Program-made: the position numbers and the translations under genes | Shown here: positions 7,544 through 17,197 of the stretch, in pieces | How positions within the stretch are numbered: position 1 is the first letter of the stretch | How the letters are laid out: each line of letters opens with the position of its first letter | Notes under the pieces: generated by a model | Seen by the model: the letters and a program-made list of their open reading frames with translations, nothing else | What the model was told of the DNA's origin: nothing | Databases searched by the model: none | Source: Bacteroidetes bacterium GWA2_32_17 | Lineage (GTDB): Bacteria; Bacteroidota; Bacteroidia; Bacteroidales; GWA2-32-17 | Direction: 5' to 3' | DNA length: 39,495 nt | Assembly (NCBI GenBank): GCA_001769035.1 | Contig: MENF01000072.1 | Span: 1-39,495, forward strand

Positions 7544-10465
7544 ATGAAATCAATAATTACAATTATCGCACTGGTTTTAGCTTTTACTTTTTCGTTGGAA
7601 GCGGCTAATTTTAAAAATCTACCTACTACTATTATACAACCTGATGGCATTACTATTCAGTGTTTAGCTTCGGGTGATGAATTTTTTAATTATATACACG
7701 ATGCTAACGGTTATACTATTATTCAGGGGCAAGATGGATGGTATTATTATGCTATACTCGACAATACTGCAAAAGTAGTTCCATCTCAGATAAAAGTGGG
7801 AACAGGAAATCCAGCCGAAGCAGGTATCCCAAAAGGTGTAAAGATCTCCGAAAAAGCGTATAAAGCAAAAGTAGAAAAGTATCTTTCTCCTTTAAAAGTA
7901 AAAAACACAAAAGCACCGGCAACCGGATCATTTAATAATGTTGTTATATATATCAGGTTTGCTGATGATGCCGGAATGACAAATACCCGTCAGACTTACC
8001 TGAATATGTTTACCGGAACAGGAGGAGCTACTTATAGTGTCCAAGAATATTTTGAAAGTGTGTCATATAACCAGCTAACTGTAAATGCCGTTCATTTTCC
8101 AGATTGTGCTCCTACCACCAATCTTTCGTACCAGGACGCTAACAACAGGAATTATTATCAACCTTATAACGCTACAACCAACCCAGGCGGTTATGTAGAT
8201 GATAACGATTCAAGGGTTCGCGAACATACTTTGCTTAAGAATGCTATAAATTCACTGAAAACAGTAATTGAAGCAGAATTGACTGCCGGAGAACTTGACA
8301 TGGATAATAACGGAGATGTGGACAATATTTCATTTATTGTAGCAGGAGACAATGACGAATGGAGTGATCTGTTATGGGCACACAGATGGGCATTATATTC
8401 ATTTACTGTTACTATAAACGGAAAACAAGTATGGGATTATAATTTTCAGCCCGAAGCACAAAGCAGCAGTAAAACAACATGTCACGAGTTATTTCATTGT
8501 ATAGGTTCTCCTGATTTATATCATTATTATGATTATACTGAAGTTTCTCCTGCTTCGTATTGGGATTTGATGGAATACGGTTCGGGTTCGATGACTGCCT
8601 ATATGAAAGAACAGATTGGTGGATGGCTTACCATTCCCGAAATTTCCACTTCTGGAACATACACATTAAATCCTCTTGCTTCTTCAACTAATAATGCTTA
8701 TAAAATTGCATTTCCTAATTCTACTACAGAATTTCTGGTACTAGAATTCAGGAAGAAAACAGGAGTAGTAGAATCAAAGCTTTCTGCTTCTGCTGATGAA
8801 GGACTTTTAATTTACAGAATTAACACTGCTGTTTCAATAAATGAAGGAAACCGCAATGGACCACCCGATATGCTTTGGGTTTATCGCCCAAATGGCGACA
8901 CATATAATGATGGCGATCCGTGGAATGCAACATTCAGTTCAACACAAGGCAGAACTACTTTTAATGCAGCGTCAAATCCAGAATGTCATTTGTCTGACGA
9001 TGCTACATGGGGCGAAGTTTCTATTACAAATGTTGGTGCAGTTGGTGCAACCATTTCTTTTGATGTAACACTCCCATCCAGTGGATATAATATTACATTT
9101 AATATAAGCGATGAAACAAATCCAATTAATGCTGCAACTGTTGTTTGCGATGGAGTAACACAAGGTACTAACAGTTCAGGACAAACCATTTTTACAAACA
9201 AAACAAATGGAACCTACAATTACAGTGTCTCCAAAACCGGCTATAATACCCTAACCGGCACTGTTACTGTATTAAATGCAGATGCAGTAAAAAACCTTGT
9301 GATGACACTTGTTATACCTACCACCAAGTTGAGGGATGCCTATTGCGGCATTACCGTAGCCAATTTGAATGCTTACATTTTATGTGACCCAGTAACAGGC
9401 GCTGATGATTTCCAATATAATTTTGTAAATACAGCAAGTGGTTATAACCAAACAATTGCCCGCGGAGCCGCTACCACTTCAATATATTTAAGTACGGTTC
9501 CTGGACTGATATATGGAAAAACTTATGATGTAAAAGTTAAAGCTCATGTTGGTGGAAACTGGGGTAATTATGGTGCAATGTGTCAACTATCAACACCCAG
9601 TATTCCCAATACAAAATTACGGGATTCATATTGCGGAATCTCTGTAACAAGTCTAACAGGTTATATTCTTTGCGATCCGGTAGCTGGAGCAACTGATTTT
9701 CAATATAATTTTGTCAATGCAGGAATAGGATATGATCAAACCGTCACACGAGGCACTGCCACTACATCATTATATTTAAATACTGTTCCTGGTCTTGGAT
9801 TTGGTAATACATATGATGTAAAAGTAAGGGCAAAGGTTGGAGGTACATGGGGAAATTATGGAAGTATTTGTCAAATAACAATTCAGGGAAGTATTCCAAC
9901 AACTAAGTTAAGAGATGCTTATTGTGGAGTTACTTTATATAATAAAAACACTTATATTTTATGTGACCCAGTCAGTGGAGCTACTGATTATCAGTATAAT
10001 TTCGTACATATAGCAAGTGGATTCGATCAGACAGTTGCTAGGGGTATGGCGTCATCAGCTTTTTATTTAAGTACTGTTCCTGGCCTGACCTATGGTAAAA
10101 CATATGATGTTGTTGTCAGAGCAAAAATTGGAGGAAACTGGGGAACTTATGGTACAATGTGCCAAATTACTTTAACATCCCCATCTAAAGGCAGTAAATT
10201 TGCTGACCCCATTTCATTATCTGTACCTGTTATCATATATCCAAACCCATTCAATGATGAATTCAGAATCCAATGGGAAAATCATTATCCAGGAATAGCT
10301 GAAATTTCAATTTTTGACATCACTGGGAAAAAAGTATTTTTTACTGAATTTGATATTACCGAGGATAAAGTTTTTGGAGAGAATTTAATTCCTGGAATCT
10401 ATTTTGTTCAGATCAAAGCACCAAATAATGAACTAAACGTTTTTAAACTAATAAAAACAAAATAA
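7544..10465 (+). CDS. T9SS-exported M6-family metalloprotease
   Basis: 973-residue secreted zinc protease. A signal peptide occupies residues 1-20 (ending LEA), followed by a pro-region. The catalytic domain has HELFH at 314-318, continuing CIGSPDLY, the HExxHxxGxxDLY pattern of M6 (immune-inhibitor-A-like) peptidases; both zinc histidines and the glutamate are present. Next is a carboxypeptidase-regulatory-like beta domain (about 512-590, opening YNITFNISDE). Three copies of the TKLR-AYCG/YILCDPV domain follow (about 594, 689 and 786), the same domain as in the preceding gene. The C-terminus is a T9SS type A sorting domain (about 890-973, YPNPFNDEF). It probably acts at the surface or in the medium on host or environmental proteins. 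The reading frame is complete, with a terminator right after the stop. Confidence 0.88.
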   Translation: MKSIITIIALVLAFTFSLEAANFKNLPTTIIQPDGITIQCLASGDEFFNYIHDANGYTIIQGQDGWYYYAILDNTAKVVPSQIKVGTGNPAEAGIPKGVKISEKAYKAKVEKYLSPLKVKNTKAPATGSFNNVVIYIRFADDAGMTNTRQTYLNMFTGTGGATYSVQEYFESVSYNQLTVNAVHFPDCAPTTNLSYQDANNRNYYQPYNATTNPGGYVDDNDSRVREHTLLKNAINSLKTVIEAELTAGELDMDNNGDVDNISFIVAGDNDEWSDLLWAHRWALYSFTVTINGKQVWDYNFQPEAQSSSKTTCHELFHCIGSPDLYHYYDYTEVSPASYWDLMEYGSGSMTAYMKEQIGGWLTIPEISTSGTYTLNPLASSTNNAYKIAFPNSTTEFLVLEFRKKTGVVESKLSASADEGLLIYRINTAVSINEGNRNGPPDMLWVYRPNGDTYNDGDPWNATFSSTQGRTTFNAASNPECHLSDDATWGEVSITNVGAVGATISFDVTLPSSGYNITFNISDETNPINAATVVCDGVTQGTNSSGQTIFTNKTNGTYNYSVSKTGYNTLTGTVTVLNADAVKNLVMTLVIPTTKLRDAYCGITVANLNAYILCDPVTGADDFQYNFVNTASGYNQTIARGAATTSIYLSTVPGLIYGKTYDVKVKAHVGGNWGNYGAMCQLSTPSIPNTKLRDSYCGISVTSLTGYILCDPVAGATDFQYNFVNAGIGYDQTVTRGTATTSLYLNTVPGLGFGNTYDVKVRAKVGGTWGNYGSICQITIQGSIPTTKLRDAYCGVTLYNKNTYILCDPVSGATDYQYNFVHIASGFDQTVARGMASSAFYLSTVPGLTYGKTYDVVVRAKIGGNWGTYGTMCQITLTSPSKGSKFADPISLSVPVIIYPNPFNDEFRIQWENHYPGIAEISIFDITGKKVFFTEFDITEDKVFGENLIPGIYFVQIKAPNNELNVFKLIKTK

Positions 10466-10506
10466 AAAAGAGAGGCTGCTTTGTAAGGCAGCCTCTCTTT
10501 TTTTTA
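10464..10506. terminator. Bidirectional intrinsic terminator
   Basis: A perfect 11-bp stem, AGAGAGGCTGC (10469-10479) and GCAGCCTCTCT (10488-10498), has an 8-base loop. A-run on the left and T-run on the right let it work on both strands. It sits between the protease stop (10465) and the end of the converging glycan operon (10519). Confidence 0.95.
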
Positions 10507-10518
10507 TTAATCTGGTTA

Positions 10519-11481
10519 CTATTTATATAAAATAAACACTAATCTTTGAGTCAGGTAATCTTTAAAATAATTAATTTTAATTAATGGTTTTAATAAAACA
10601 GTAAAATATCTTATAAAAGGATATTTGTACACGGTATTACTAACATATAATAAAGGAATACTGATAAATTTTACCTTTGAAAAACCCAATTCATTTACAA
10701 TTGATTTAAATTCTTTATATTTTATTCCGTTAATACCTATACCACTTTGAACAACAGACCAATCACACAACGTTTCATTAGTCGGTTTATACCAATCCAA
10801 ACTTTCATCCCATGTTTTAATAATTTCCTGATATGCCTCATTTATAGTTTCAGGAGAAAACAACCATTCTAAAAAAGGAGTTTTGGTAACTGAACCAACA
10901 TGAGCACCCCCAAAGGGAAAATTATAAGAGGGGAAAACGAGAAAAGCCATTCCTCCTTTTCTTAAAACTCTTTTACATTCCATCAAAGTTTCTTTTACTG
11001 ATCTAACATGCTCAATAGTATCATGAGAAACTATAGCATCAAAAGATTCGTTTTCAAAAGGTAATTTCTCAGCATATCCCTGAAAAAACTTAAATTTAAC
11101 CTTAGAATTATAATCTGATAAAAAAAAGTTTGCTGTTTCAACCGAACTTTTATTTACATCGATACCGTAAAACTCGTTTACTTCCCATTTTTCTCCATCT
11201 GCAATTGTTTTACCACCAATACCACATCCTAAATCAAGTACTTTTTTCCATATCAAATTTTCTTTAAGTGCTACCGAAGGAAAATAAAGATCATATGGCT
11301 TTCTATTACCTTCAATTATATTGTTCTTTACTAACTTATTTAATAGCACATTCTTTGAATCCTGAGATAATGAAGTAAATTTAGGATGACGAAATATCTC
11401 TGAAACAAAATGTTCTTCCTGATATTTAGGTTTATTAGGAAAAAGATTCATAAAGAATTTTGCAATAACAGCTTTTTTCAT
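10519..11481 (-). CDS. Class I SAM-dependent methyltransferase
   Basis: 320 residues. The SAM-binding motif I is VLDLGCGIGG at 81-90, followed by an acidic strand end (GIDVN, 106-110) and the motif around SHDTIEHV (152-159), typical of small-molecule methyltransferases of the Methyltransf_11/25 type. It probably methylates a sugar or lipid-linked glycan intermediate. It is the last gene of the glycan operon, six bases after the acyltransferase gene, with the shared terminator just beyond. The exact substrate cannot be read from sequence. Confidence 0.8.
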   Translation of the reverse strand: MKKAVIAKFFMNLFPNKPKYQEEHFVSEIFRHPKFTSLSQDSKNVLLNKLVKNNIIEGNRKPYDLYFPSVALKENLIWKKVLDLGCGIGGKTIADGEKWEVNEFYGIDVNKSSVETANFFLSDYNSKVKFKFFQGYAEKLPFENESFDAIVSHDTIEHVRSVKETLMECKRVLRKGGMAFLVFPSYNFPFGGAHVGSVTKTPFLEWLFSPETINEAYQEIIKTWDESLDWYKPTNETLCDWSVVQSGIGINGIKYKEFKSIVNELGFSKVKFISIPLLYVSNTVYKYPFIRYFTVLLKPLIKINYFKDYLTQRLVFILYK

Positions 11482-11487
11482 TTTTAT

Positions 11488-11913
11488 TTAATTTGAAATT
11501 ATTTTGCCATACTTACTTGTTTTCACGTTTTCACGTATCACTTTTGCGGGATTTCCTGCTGCTATACAATTTGAAGGAATATCCTTTGTAACAACAGATC
11601 CTGATCCAATGATTACCTCATCACCAATTTTTATACCTGCCATGATTATAGCATTAGCACCTATAAAGCATTTTTTACCGATATAGGTATCTGTCTTCAA
11701 ACTCCTGCTGAAATCATGAGAAAAAATTATTGCACCTGAAGCAATATAGGATTCTGCATCTATATGTATTCCTTTAGGAAAAGTTTTATCAAGTTTTGCC
11801 CCATACGAAATTCTTGCTTGTTTTGAAATATCCATCTTATACAACTTTGTTAAAAAAAAGTGCCTGATGGAAATCATTATAAATCGGATTAACTCACGAA
11901 TTTTAATAATCAT
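11488..11913 (-). CDS. Hexapeptide-repeat acyltransferase (WcaF/CatB-like)
   Basis: 141 residues forming a left-handed beta-helix. Hexapeptide-type repeats run through most of the chain (ISYGAKLD, IHIDAESYIASGAII, TYIGKKCFIGANAIIMAGI, VIIGSGSVVTKDIPS), ending in the typical NCIAAGNPAKVIREN cap. The family O- or N-acetylates sugars using acetyl-CoA. It is short for the family, which suggests a compact trimeric enzyme. It sits five bases after the alpha/alpha-barrel gene and probably acetylates the polymer repeat unit. Confidence 0.82.
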   Translation of the reverse strand: MIIKIRELIRFIMISIRHFFLTKLYKMDISKQARISYGAKLDKTFPKGIHIDAESYIASGAIIFSHDFSRSLKTDTYIGKKCFIGANAIIMAGIKIGDEVIIGSGSVVTKDIPSNCIAAGNPAKVIRENVKTSKYGKIISN

Positions 11914-11918
11914 ATAAA

Positions 11919-13088
11919 TTATTTATTGTTTTCAGATAACGAAAGAAAATAAAAAGACATTCCGTACATTACCCAAGCCTGTCCCCATCTCATATAGGGA
12001 ATTCTTGATACACGTCCTGGATTAATCTGGTAATAAAAATACGAGGATTTTTTATCCTGCATATTATTAATCATCCAGCCCATTACCTTATCTGCAATTT
12101 GTTTATTATCCTTAAACACTCCTAATCTGAATAAAGTAGTAAACAACTGAGCCGGACAGTGTATATCAATAGGATATGTTTTATTATCATAATATTTTGG
12201 TGTGCCGTCAGAAAGAAAAAAATTCTTCATGTAATAATCAAAACCTAACTTTACGTTTTCCTCAAAGGATCTGTCATTCGTATATTTCATATATTCAGAA
12301 ATACTTTCCAGTTTATAACCTGTGTGAAAACTGTCAACCCAGTTTTGAATCGGGTCTTCACCAAAAAGCCAGGATCCATTATCCCGCTGAGTACTTACAC
12401 AAGCAATAACCGAAGATTTTGCTGCTTCATATAAAGTTAAATCCTTATTATAGGAATATACTCTTGCAAGTAACTTACTACCGAGTAAAGATGCATTATA
12501 TACCCTCATATTATCCAACGGCGAATATGAAAAAATAAATCCATTGTTCCGATTTGTTCTGTTTAAATCATTTAAAATGAATTTACAACTGCTTTCAGCA
12601 GCTTCATAATATTGTTTTTCTCCCGTACAATCATATGCATCAAGCAAGGAACATGCAACAAATGAAGTGGCAACAATAGTAGGTGTATATTTAGGCATGT
12701 ATTCCAACCGGGATTGCCAGTCAAAATTATAACCCCAACACGAACCCGAATATCCTGTTGATTTAACTCCCAGAATTTTTTTTGCAAGCAAATGAATCAT
12801 CTTTAATGCTTCTGGATCTTTATTTGTTTTATATATATTGCAATATGCTGTTAAGAACAAACCCAATCCTTTTGGATTATATCCTTTATCAACCAAAGTT
12901 ATCTTTCTGAAATTTATATGACTTCTTTTAAAAAGCTGTATCCATGCTAGTCTTAAAATCCTGAAACGATGCATTTGAAAAAACCTGAAAACTCTACTAT
13001 TTAACCCATCATAAGGATCCCAACCCCGAAAATCCTCTTTTTCGCAGTAGTTCTTTAGTTTATTGAAAGATTGAATTATTGTATGCAT
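11919..13088 (-). CDS. Alpha/alpha-barrel (six-hairpin-like) protein, function unknown
   Basis: 389 residues, largely helical, with aromatic-rich helical-hairpin segments repeated along the chain (for example CWGYNFDWQSRLEYMPKY, GSWLFGEDPIQNWVDSFHTGY and RWGQAWVMYGMSF). This resembles alpha/alpha-toroid enzymes such as six-hairpin glycosidases or uronyl epimerases. Homologues in glycan clusters often carry an unsupported delta-aminolevulinic acid dehydratase label, which I do not endorse. No signal peptide is seen, so a cytoplasmic role on a glycan precursor is possible. I cannot name the activity. Confidence 0.55.
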   Translation of the reverse strand: MHTIIQSFNKLKNYCEKEDFRGWDPYDGLNSRVFRFFQMHRFRILRLAWIQLFKRSHINFRKITLVDKGYNPKGLGLFLTAYCNIYKTNKDPEALKMIHLLAKKILGVKSTGYSGSCWGYNFDWQSRLEYMPKYTPTIVATSFVACSLLDAYDCTGEKQYYEAAESSCKFILNDLNRTNRNNGFIFSYSPLDNMRVYNASLLGSKLLARVYSYNKDLTLYEAAKSSVIACVSTQRDNGSWLFGEDPIQNWVDSFHTGYKLESISEYMKYTNDRSFEENVKLGFDYYMKNFFLSDGTPKYYDNKTYPIDIHCPAQLFTTLFRLGVFKDNKQIADKVMGWMINNMQDKKSSYFYYQINPGRVSRIPYMRWGQAWVMYGMSFYFLSLSENNK

Positions 13089-13116
13089 ATATTATTATTC
13101 AATTATAATATGTCGG

Positions 13117-14205
13117 TTAGCCCGATATAATTTTTTCCCTGATGATTGAATTTAATAAGACATTATAATTACGAGCAACTACTGAGGCTTTAAAATGCTT
13201 ACTTGCGTATTCGTAATTTATTTTACCAAATGTTATACACATTTCAGGATTATCAAAAATTAACGATACCTTTTCGATAATTGAGGAAACTGATCTTTTA
13301 TCAATAAATAATCCCATTTTATTTTCAACAAAAAAATCAATGATGCCACCTACCTTAGTTGTAACAACAGGTAATTCGCATGCCATTGCTTCAATAACCG
13401 AGTTCGGCATTCCTTCGCTATAGCTTGGAAACACATAACAACTTGCTTTATTAAACACTATTCGTTTTTCATTTCCATCAACAAAACCTGCAATATTTAT
13501 ATCGTTAATATCTTCATCATGAATGATTTTTTTAATATTTTCCAGTTCTTTACCATCGCCTGCGATGGTCAGAGTAAGTTGTGCGTACTTCTTCTTTAAA
13601 TATTTATAAGCTTCTATTAGTTCGTAAACCCCTTTATATCTTTCAACTCTTGCTAAAAATAAGATATTAAAATAGTTATTGTCTTTCATTAAATTTTGCT
13701 TTTCAAACAAATAATCATCTGCTACTGTAGTACCATAAAATATTTTTCTGGTGTATCCGCTTTTTATCAGTGTGTTTTTAACAATACTATTAAGAACAAT
13801 CATAGCATCGGCTATCTTTATTGAAAATCTATAATAAAGTGAATATGGAAAACGAAGAATATATTTTTCTTTTTCAACGTTCCATCCTCTCCAATAAATA
13901 ACAACTATTAATTTTTTCTTTTTAGCCAACCAGCAAAATATTCCATCACGGATCAATGCTGAAAAACCTAATGAAGGATTCAAAACAATCAATTCATACT
14001 TACCTGTATTTAGTAGTTTTGTAAACTTTTTAAAGTCGTTAAATAACTTTAATAAACTTTTTATAACAGAGTTTTTAATTTCAATGTTCTTTCCATAATG
14101 AAAATAGTCAATATTATCAGGTAAATAAGTTTTGATAGTAGAATAGTACATAGAAACTCCACCCTGTAAACTGAAATCGGGAGTATTTATCAGTATCCTT
14201 TTCAC
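13117..14205 (-). CDS. GT4-family glycosyltransferase
   Basis: 362 residues with the GT-B fold of family 4. The N-terminal half has a GGVSMY loop (15-20). The C-terminal nucleotide-sugar domain begins near LARVERYKG (184-192), with the E-x7-E type motif SEGMPNSVIEAM at 263-274 and TTKVGG after it. It would add a sugar from a nucleotide donor in a retaining reaction at the cytoplasmic membrane face. The start overlaps the ATP-grasp gene stop by one base, so the two are probably translationally coupled. Confidence 0.88.
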   Translation of the reverse strand: MKRILINTPDFSLQGGVSMYYSTIKTYLPDNIDYFHYGKNIEIKNSVIKSLLKLFNDFKKFTKLLNTGKYELIVLNPSLGFSALIRDGIFCWLAKKKKLIVVIYWRGWNVEKEKYILRFPYSLYYRFSIKIADAMIVLNSIVKNTLIKSGYTRKIFYGTTVADDYLFEKQNLMKDNNYFNILFLARVERYKGVYELIEAYKYLKKKYAQLTLTIAGDGKELENIKKIIHDEDINDINIAGFVDGNEKRIVFNKASCYVFPSYSEGMPNSVIEAMACELPVVTTKVGGIIDFFVENKMGLFIDKRSVSSIIEKVSLIFDNPEMCITFGKINYEYASKHFKASVVARNYNVLLNSIIREKIISG

Positions 14206-15242
14206 TACAGGTTATTGGTATTAATATAATTAACAATACTTTCGACATAAACCTGTTCCAGTTCAAGTTTATCCTTTTTAATAATCCAATTATTATTATC
14301 CATAACAAAGTATTCATTTGCTTTACTTTGCCCCGAATTTCCAAACCCAACAAATTGAAATTCTAATAAATATAATTTTTTATCTTTAAATGCAATATCT
14401 AATGATATCATAGGCACATTAAAGGAATCGAACACTTTTTTTGCAAATGGAAAAATTTCATCAGGATAATTTGCATCAATACTCCATTTGTATTTCGCTT
14501 TACCGCTTCCACTCGCCCTGAAATCATTTTTTCTTGTCGGTCTTTCAAGTACATAATAGCGGTGTCCAAATACCAGCATTTTAAAATCATTTTGCAATCC
14601 TGTAATGAAATTCTGTACAATAAACTTTTGACGATTCAATGATACCGGTCTATATTCATTATATTTTTTAGTACGATATTTTTCTATCAATAATTCCTTC
14701 ATTGTTCCTGTATAACTTATCTTTTTTATTATTTTAGGTAGTTCATTGTTATTTCTGGATAAATATACCCCCAAGCTGGATGCACCATGTGATTTTTTTA
14801 TAACCCATTGATTCTCTTCAAAAGAATTATATTTTTCAAATTCTTCGAACGTGCCAAAAGCCTTGGATACTATATTTTTTATATCATCACATTTGCTCTG
14901 ATCTCTTAAAAACTCCATCATTACCTTATTGTGGTGAGCATGCAAAAATTGGTAGGAAGGAATAACTATGGCACCTGCCAGGCTTAAAGCTAACACAATA
15001 TCTTCGATATACGATTTATACAATAACCCTGTATCTTCAGTGGATGTATAAAGGAATAATTCGTTTTTAAAATCCCTGTTTCGAAAATTTATCTCTGCCG
15101 GAGAAATGAAGATTGGATTATAACCATTCTTTTTAAAATAATTCTCAGTAAGATTCTTATCAAAACCACTATGGTGAGGTTTGGCATTATATTTATTACC
15201 AAATGCCTCTCGGTAGTTCTTCAGCAAAAATATGTTTCTCAT
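14205..15242 (-). CDS. ATP-grasp ligase (RimK/YheC-like)
   Basis: 345 residues. The ATP-grasp core shows VIKKSHGASSLGV (147-159) as the glycine-rich ATP loop, LIEKY at the hinge (about 185-189), and RPTRKNDFRASGSGK with SLDIAFKDKKLYLLEFQF (about 280-297) as the Mg-ATP and catalytic region. Such enzymes activate a carboxylate as acyl-phosphate and join it to an amine. In a polysaccharide cluster this suggests amidation of a uronic or nonulosonic acid, or attachment of an amino acid. It sits directly beside a CapA-like gene. Substrates are not readable from the sequence. Confidence 0.75.
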   Translation of the reverse strand: MRNIFLLKNYREAFGNKYNAKPHHSGFDKNLTENYFKKNGYNPIFISPAEINFRNRDFKNELFLYTSTEDTGLLYKSYIEDIVLALSLAGAIVIPSYQFLHAHHNKVMMEFLRDQSKCDDIKNIVSKAFGTFEEFEKYNSFEENQWVIKKSHGASSLGVYLSRNNNELPKIIKKISYTGTMKELLIEKYRTKKYNEYRPVSLNRQKFIVQNFITGLQNDFKMLVFGHRYYVLERPTRKNDFRASGSGKAKYKWSIDANYPDEIFPFAKKVFDSFNVPMISLDIAFKDKKLYLLEFQFVGFGNSGQSKANEYFVMDNNNWIIKKDKLELEQVYVESIVNYINTNNL

Positions 15243-15247
15243 AATAT

Positions 15248-16309
15248 TTATCTTGTAAAATGTTTTATTATTTTTTTAATGCTAAACCGCTTTATCTTAC
15301 TTTTTAAACTTTCATTATTGTCGAATATGAAAAGATAAATAGGAGTAAAATACTTAAAATATACACTATAAATTTTCCTGATAAATGTTGATTGTTTATA
15401 TATTTTAAAAAAGCGATTTCTCCTCTTGTGTTTCTTCGATATTACTTTTTTATTTTTTCTGATAATTCCATGATCATTTTGAATATAGGTATAATTAACG
15501 GCATAATGTTTCTTTTCAAATTCCACGGTCAGTATTGCCGATTCTCTTTTCCTTTTTCTTCCAATTGAAAATATTCGTCCTTCACAAACTACATCATCAA
15601 AACAAAAGTTACCCAGTCCATATATTATATGTTTACCCTTATAATTTTCAAAGGGTTGTAATGTATGTGAATGACCCCCAACAATTAAATCGGCACCAGC
15701 ATCAATGAACTGATGCGCATCTTTTATCTGATAACTTACAGGATAGAAAGCTTCTTCATGTTTTCCTCCCCAATGAAATAAAAGGATAATATGATCAACC
15801 TGTCCTATTAATTTATTAATTTGGTCAAGTATTTTTTCTTTGTTATAAATATTCAGAAAGACCGGACAATCATCGGGCAACCATGGATTAGTATCTTTAT
15901 GAACATAATTGATCAGCCCAATACTTATATCGTTTTTTTTAAGAATAATTGTGTTTGATGCTTCTTCGTTATTTCTTCCTGCCCCTATTTGCTGAATATT
16001 GTTATTTTTTAAAAAGGCTAAAGTATTATTAAACCCATCCTCCAAATTGTCATAAGCATGATTATGTGCAAGCTGGGCAACAGATAACCTTATGGTGTTT
16101 AAAAAACTCAGTGTTGAAATCTCTGTAGATAGTCTTGGCATTTTTTTAACATTAATACCTTGGCTTCCTTCTGCCATACATTCTAAATTACCTATAACAA
16201 AGTCTCCATTTAACTCCTTTTCGATTTCCGAAAATGGATTAATGCTATTTTTCCAATAACTATTGTAACCATTATTTAAACTAATATCTCCTAAAAAACA
16301 GACTTCCAT
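15248..16309 (-). CDS. CapA-family (PGA_cap) metallophosphoesterase-like protein
   Basis: 353 residues with the metallophosphoesterase-like motifs of the CapA family in order: GDISL (7-11), GNLEC (40-44), AHNHAYD (81-87), FHWGG then EEAFYP (178-190), GGHSHTLQP (211-219) and GLGNF (231-235). In poly-gamma-glutamate systems CapA acts with ligase CapB. Here the neighbour is an ATP-grasp ligase, not CapB. There is no clear signal peptide, unlike classic CapA, and the C-terminal 90 residues are lysine-rich and unrecognised. A role in modifying or handling the exported polymer is inferred. Confidence 0.8.
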   Translation of the reverse strand: MEVCFLGDISLNNGYNSYWKNSINPFSEIEKELNGDFVIGNLECMAEGSQGINVKKMPRLSTEISTLSFLNTIRLSVAQLAHNHAYDNLEDGFNNTLAFLKNNNIQQIGAGRNNEEASNTIILKKNDISIGLINYVHKDTNPWLPDDCPVFLNIYNKEKILDQINKLIGQVDHIILLFHWGGKHEEAFYPVSYQIKDAHQFIDAGADLIVGGHSHTLQPFENYKGKHIIYGLGNFCFDDVVCEGRIFSIGRKRKRESAILTVEFEKKHYAVNYTYIQNDHGIIRKNKKVISKKHKRRNRFFKIYKQSTFIRKIYSVYFKYFTPIYLFIFDNNESLKSKIKRFSIKKIIKHFTR

Positions 16310-16318
16310 TTTATTATA

Positions 16319-17197
16319 TTAAAGCATTCCTAACAAACGCATCTTAGCTTCATTAAAAGACAGATTGTTGGGGATGCAAATTCTAGGGAGAATAAAGGGT
16401 GTATTATATTTATCGGGTCTTAACCAGACACTTTTTGTTGTGAAAGCCATTCGATATCCAGCTTTACTAACTAACTGTATGCTATCATCATTATAATCGC
16501 CATTAGGATATGCAAAGTAATTAATTTGCTTACCTATTATTTTTTCGAGGTGTTTTTTTGAATCATCTATTTCAAATTGCTGTTCTTTTAGAGTACAAAT
16601 ATTTAACATAGCATGATTAAACGTATGCCCTCCTATATAAATTAGTGGATTTTGAACTATTAATAGTAATTCCTCAATAGTAATAATATTTCTTTTTAAT
16701 GTTGTATTCTGTTTAAGCAAATTATAAATCTCAAGTCTTCTTTGTTCAGGAATCTTTTTATATTTCTTTTCCTCCTTTTTTATTAAATCGCTTTTCTGGG
16801 ATATTGCATTTTTAAATACTTGAGTCCAAAGATTACCATCATATACAGGAGCTATTGAAATAAATATAGTAACAGGTATTTTATATTTTTCAATTACCGG
16901 AAGTACATTGTTTAAATTATCCTTCCATCCATCATCTAATGTAATTACTGCTTTTCGCGTCTTAACTTTTTTTTTGGTTTCAACCAATACAGCCACTTCA
17001 TCGAGACTGATAAACTCAAATTTATTAAATACCAACCATTTTACACATTGTTCAAACAGGTGATAATTTGGATTATGGAAATACACCGAAAGTATACTTC
17101 CACTATTATCAAATAATTTTAATCGGTGTTTGTTAACCGGTTTTATAGTTAGTATAGAACCAATAATATTTCCTGCGATAAATCTTATTGATTTCAT
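16319..17197 (-). CDS. Polysaccharide deacetylase (NodB-like)
   Basis: 292 residues. The NodB fold is marked by AVITLDDGW (83-91, the metal-binding DD pair), GGHTFNHAML (189-198, the HxxxH metal ligands) and YFAYPNGDYND (227-237). It would remove N-acetyl groups from an amino sugar, using a divalent metal. The start overlaps the FemAB-like gene stop by one base. A second, distinct deacetylase is encoded at 22402-23379. Confidence 0.85.
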   Translation of the reverse strand: MKSIRFIAGNIIGSILTIKPVNKHRLKLFDNSGSILSVYFHNPNYHLFEQCVKWLVFNKFEFISLDEVAVLVETKKKVKTRKAVITLDDGWKDNLNNVLPVIEKYKIPVTIFISIAPVYDGNLWTQVFKNAISQKSDLIKKEEKKYKKIPEQRRLEIYNLLKQNTTLKRNIITIEELLLIVQNPLIYIGGHTFNHAMLNICTLKEQQFEIDDSKKHLEKIIGKQINYFAYPNGDYNDDSIQLVSKAGYRMAFTTKSVWLRPDKYNTPFILPRICIPNNLSFNEAKMRLLGML

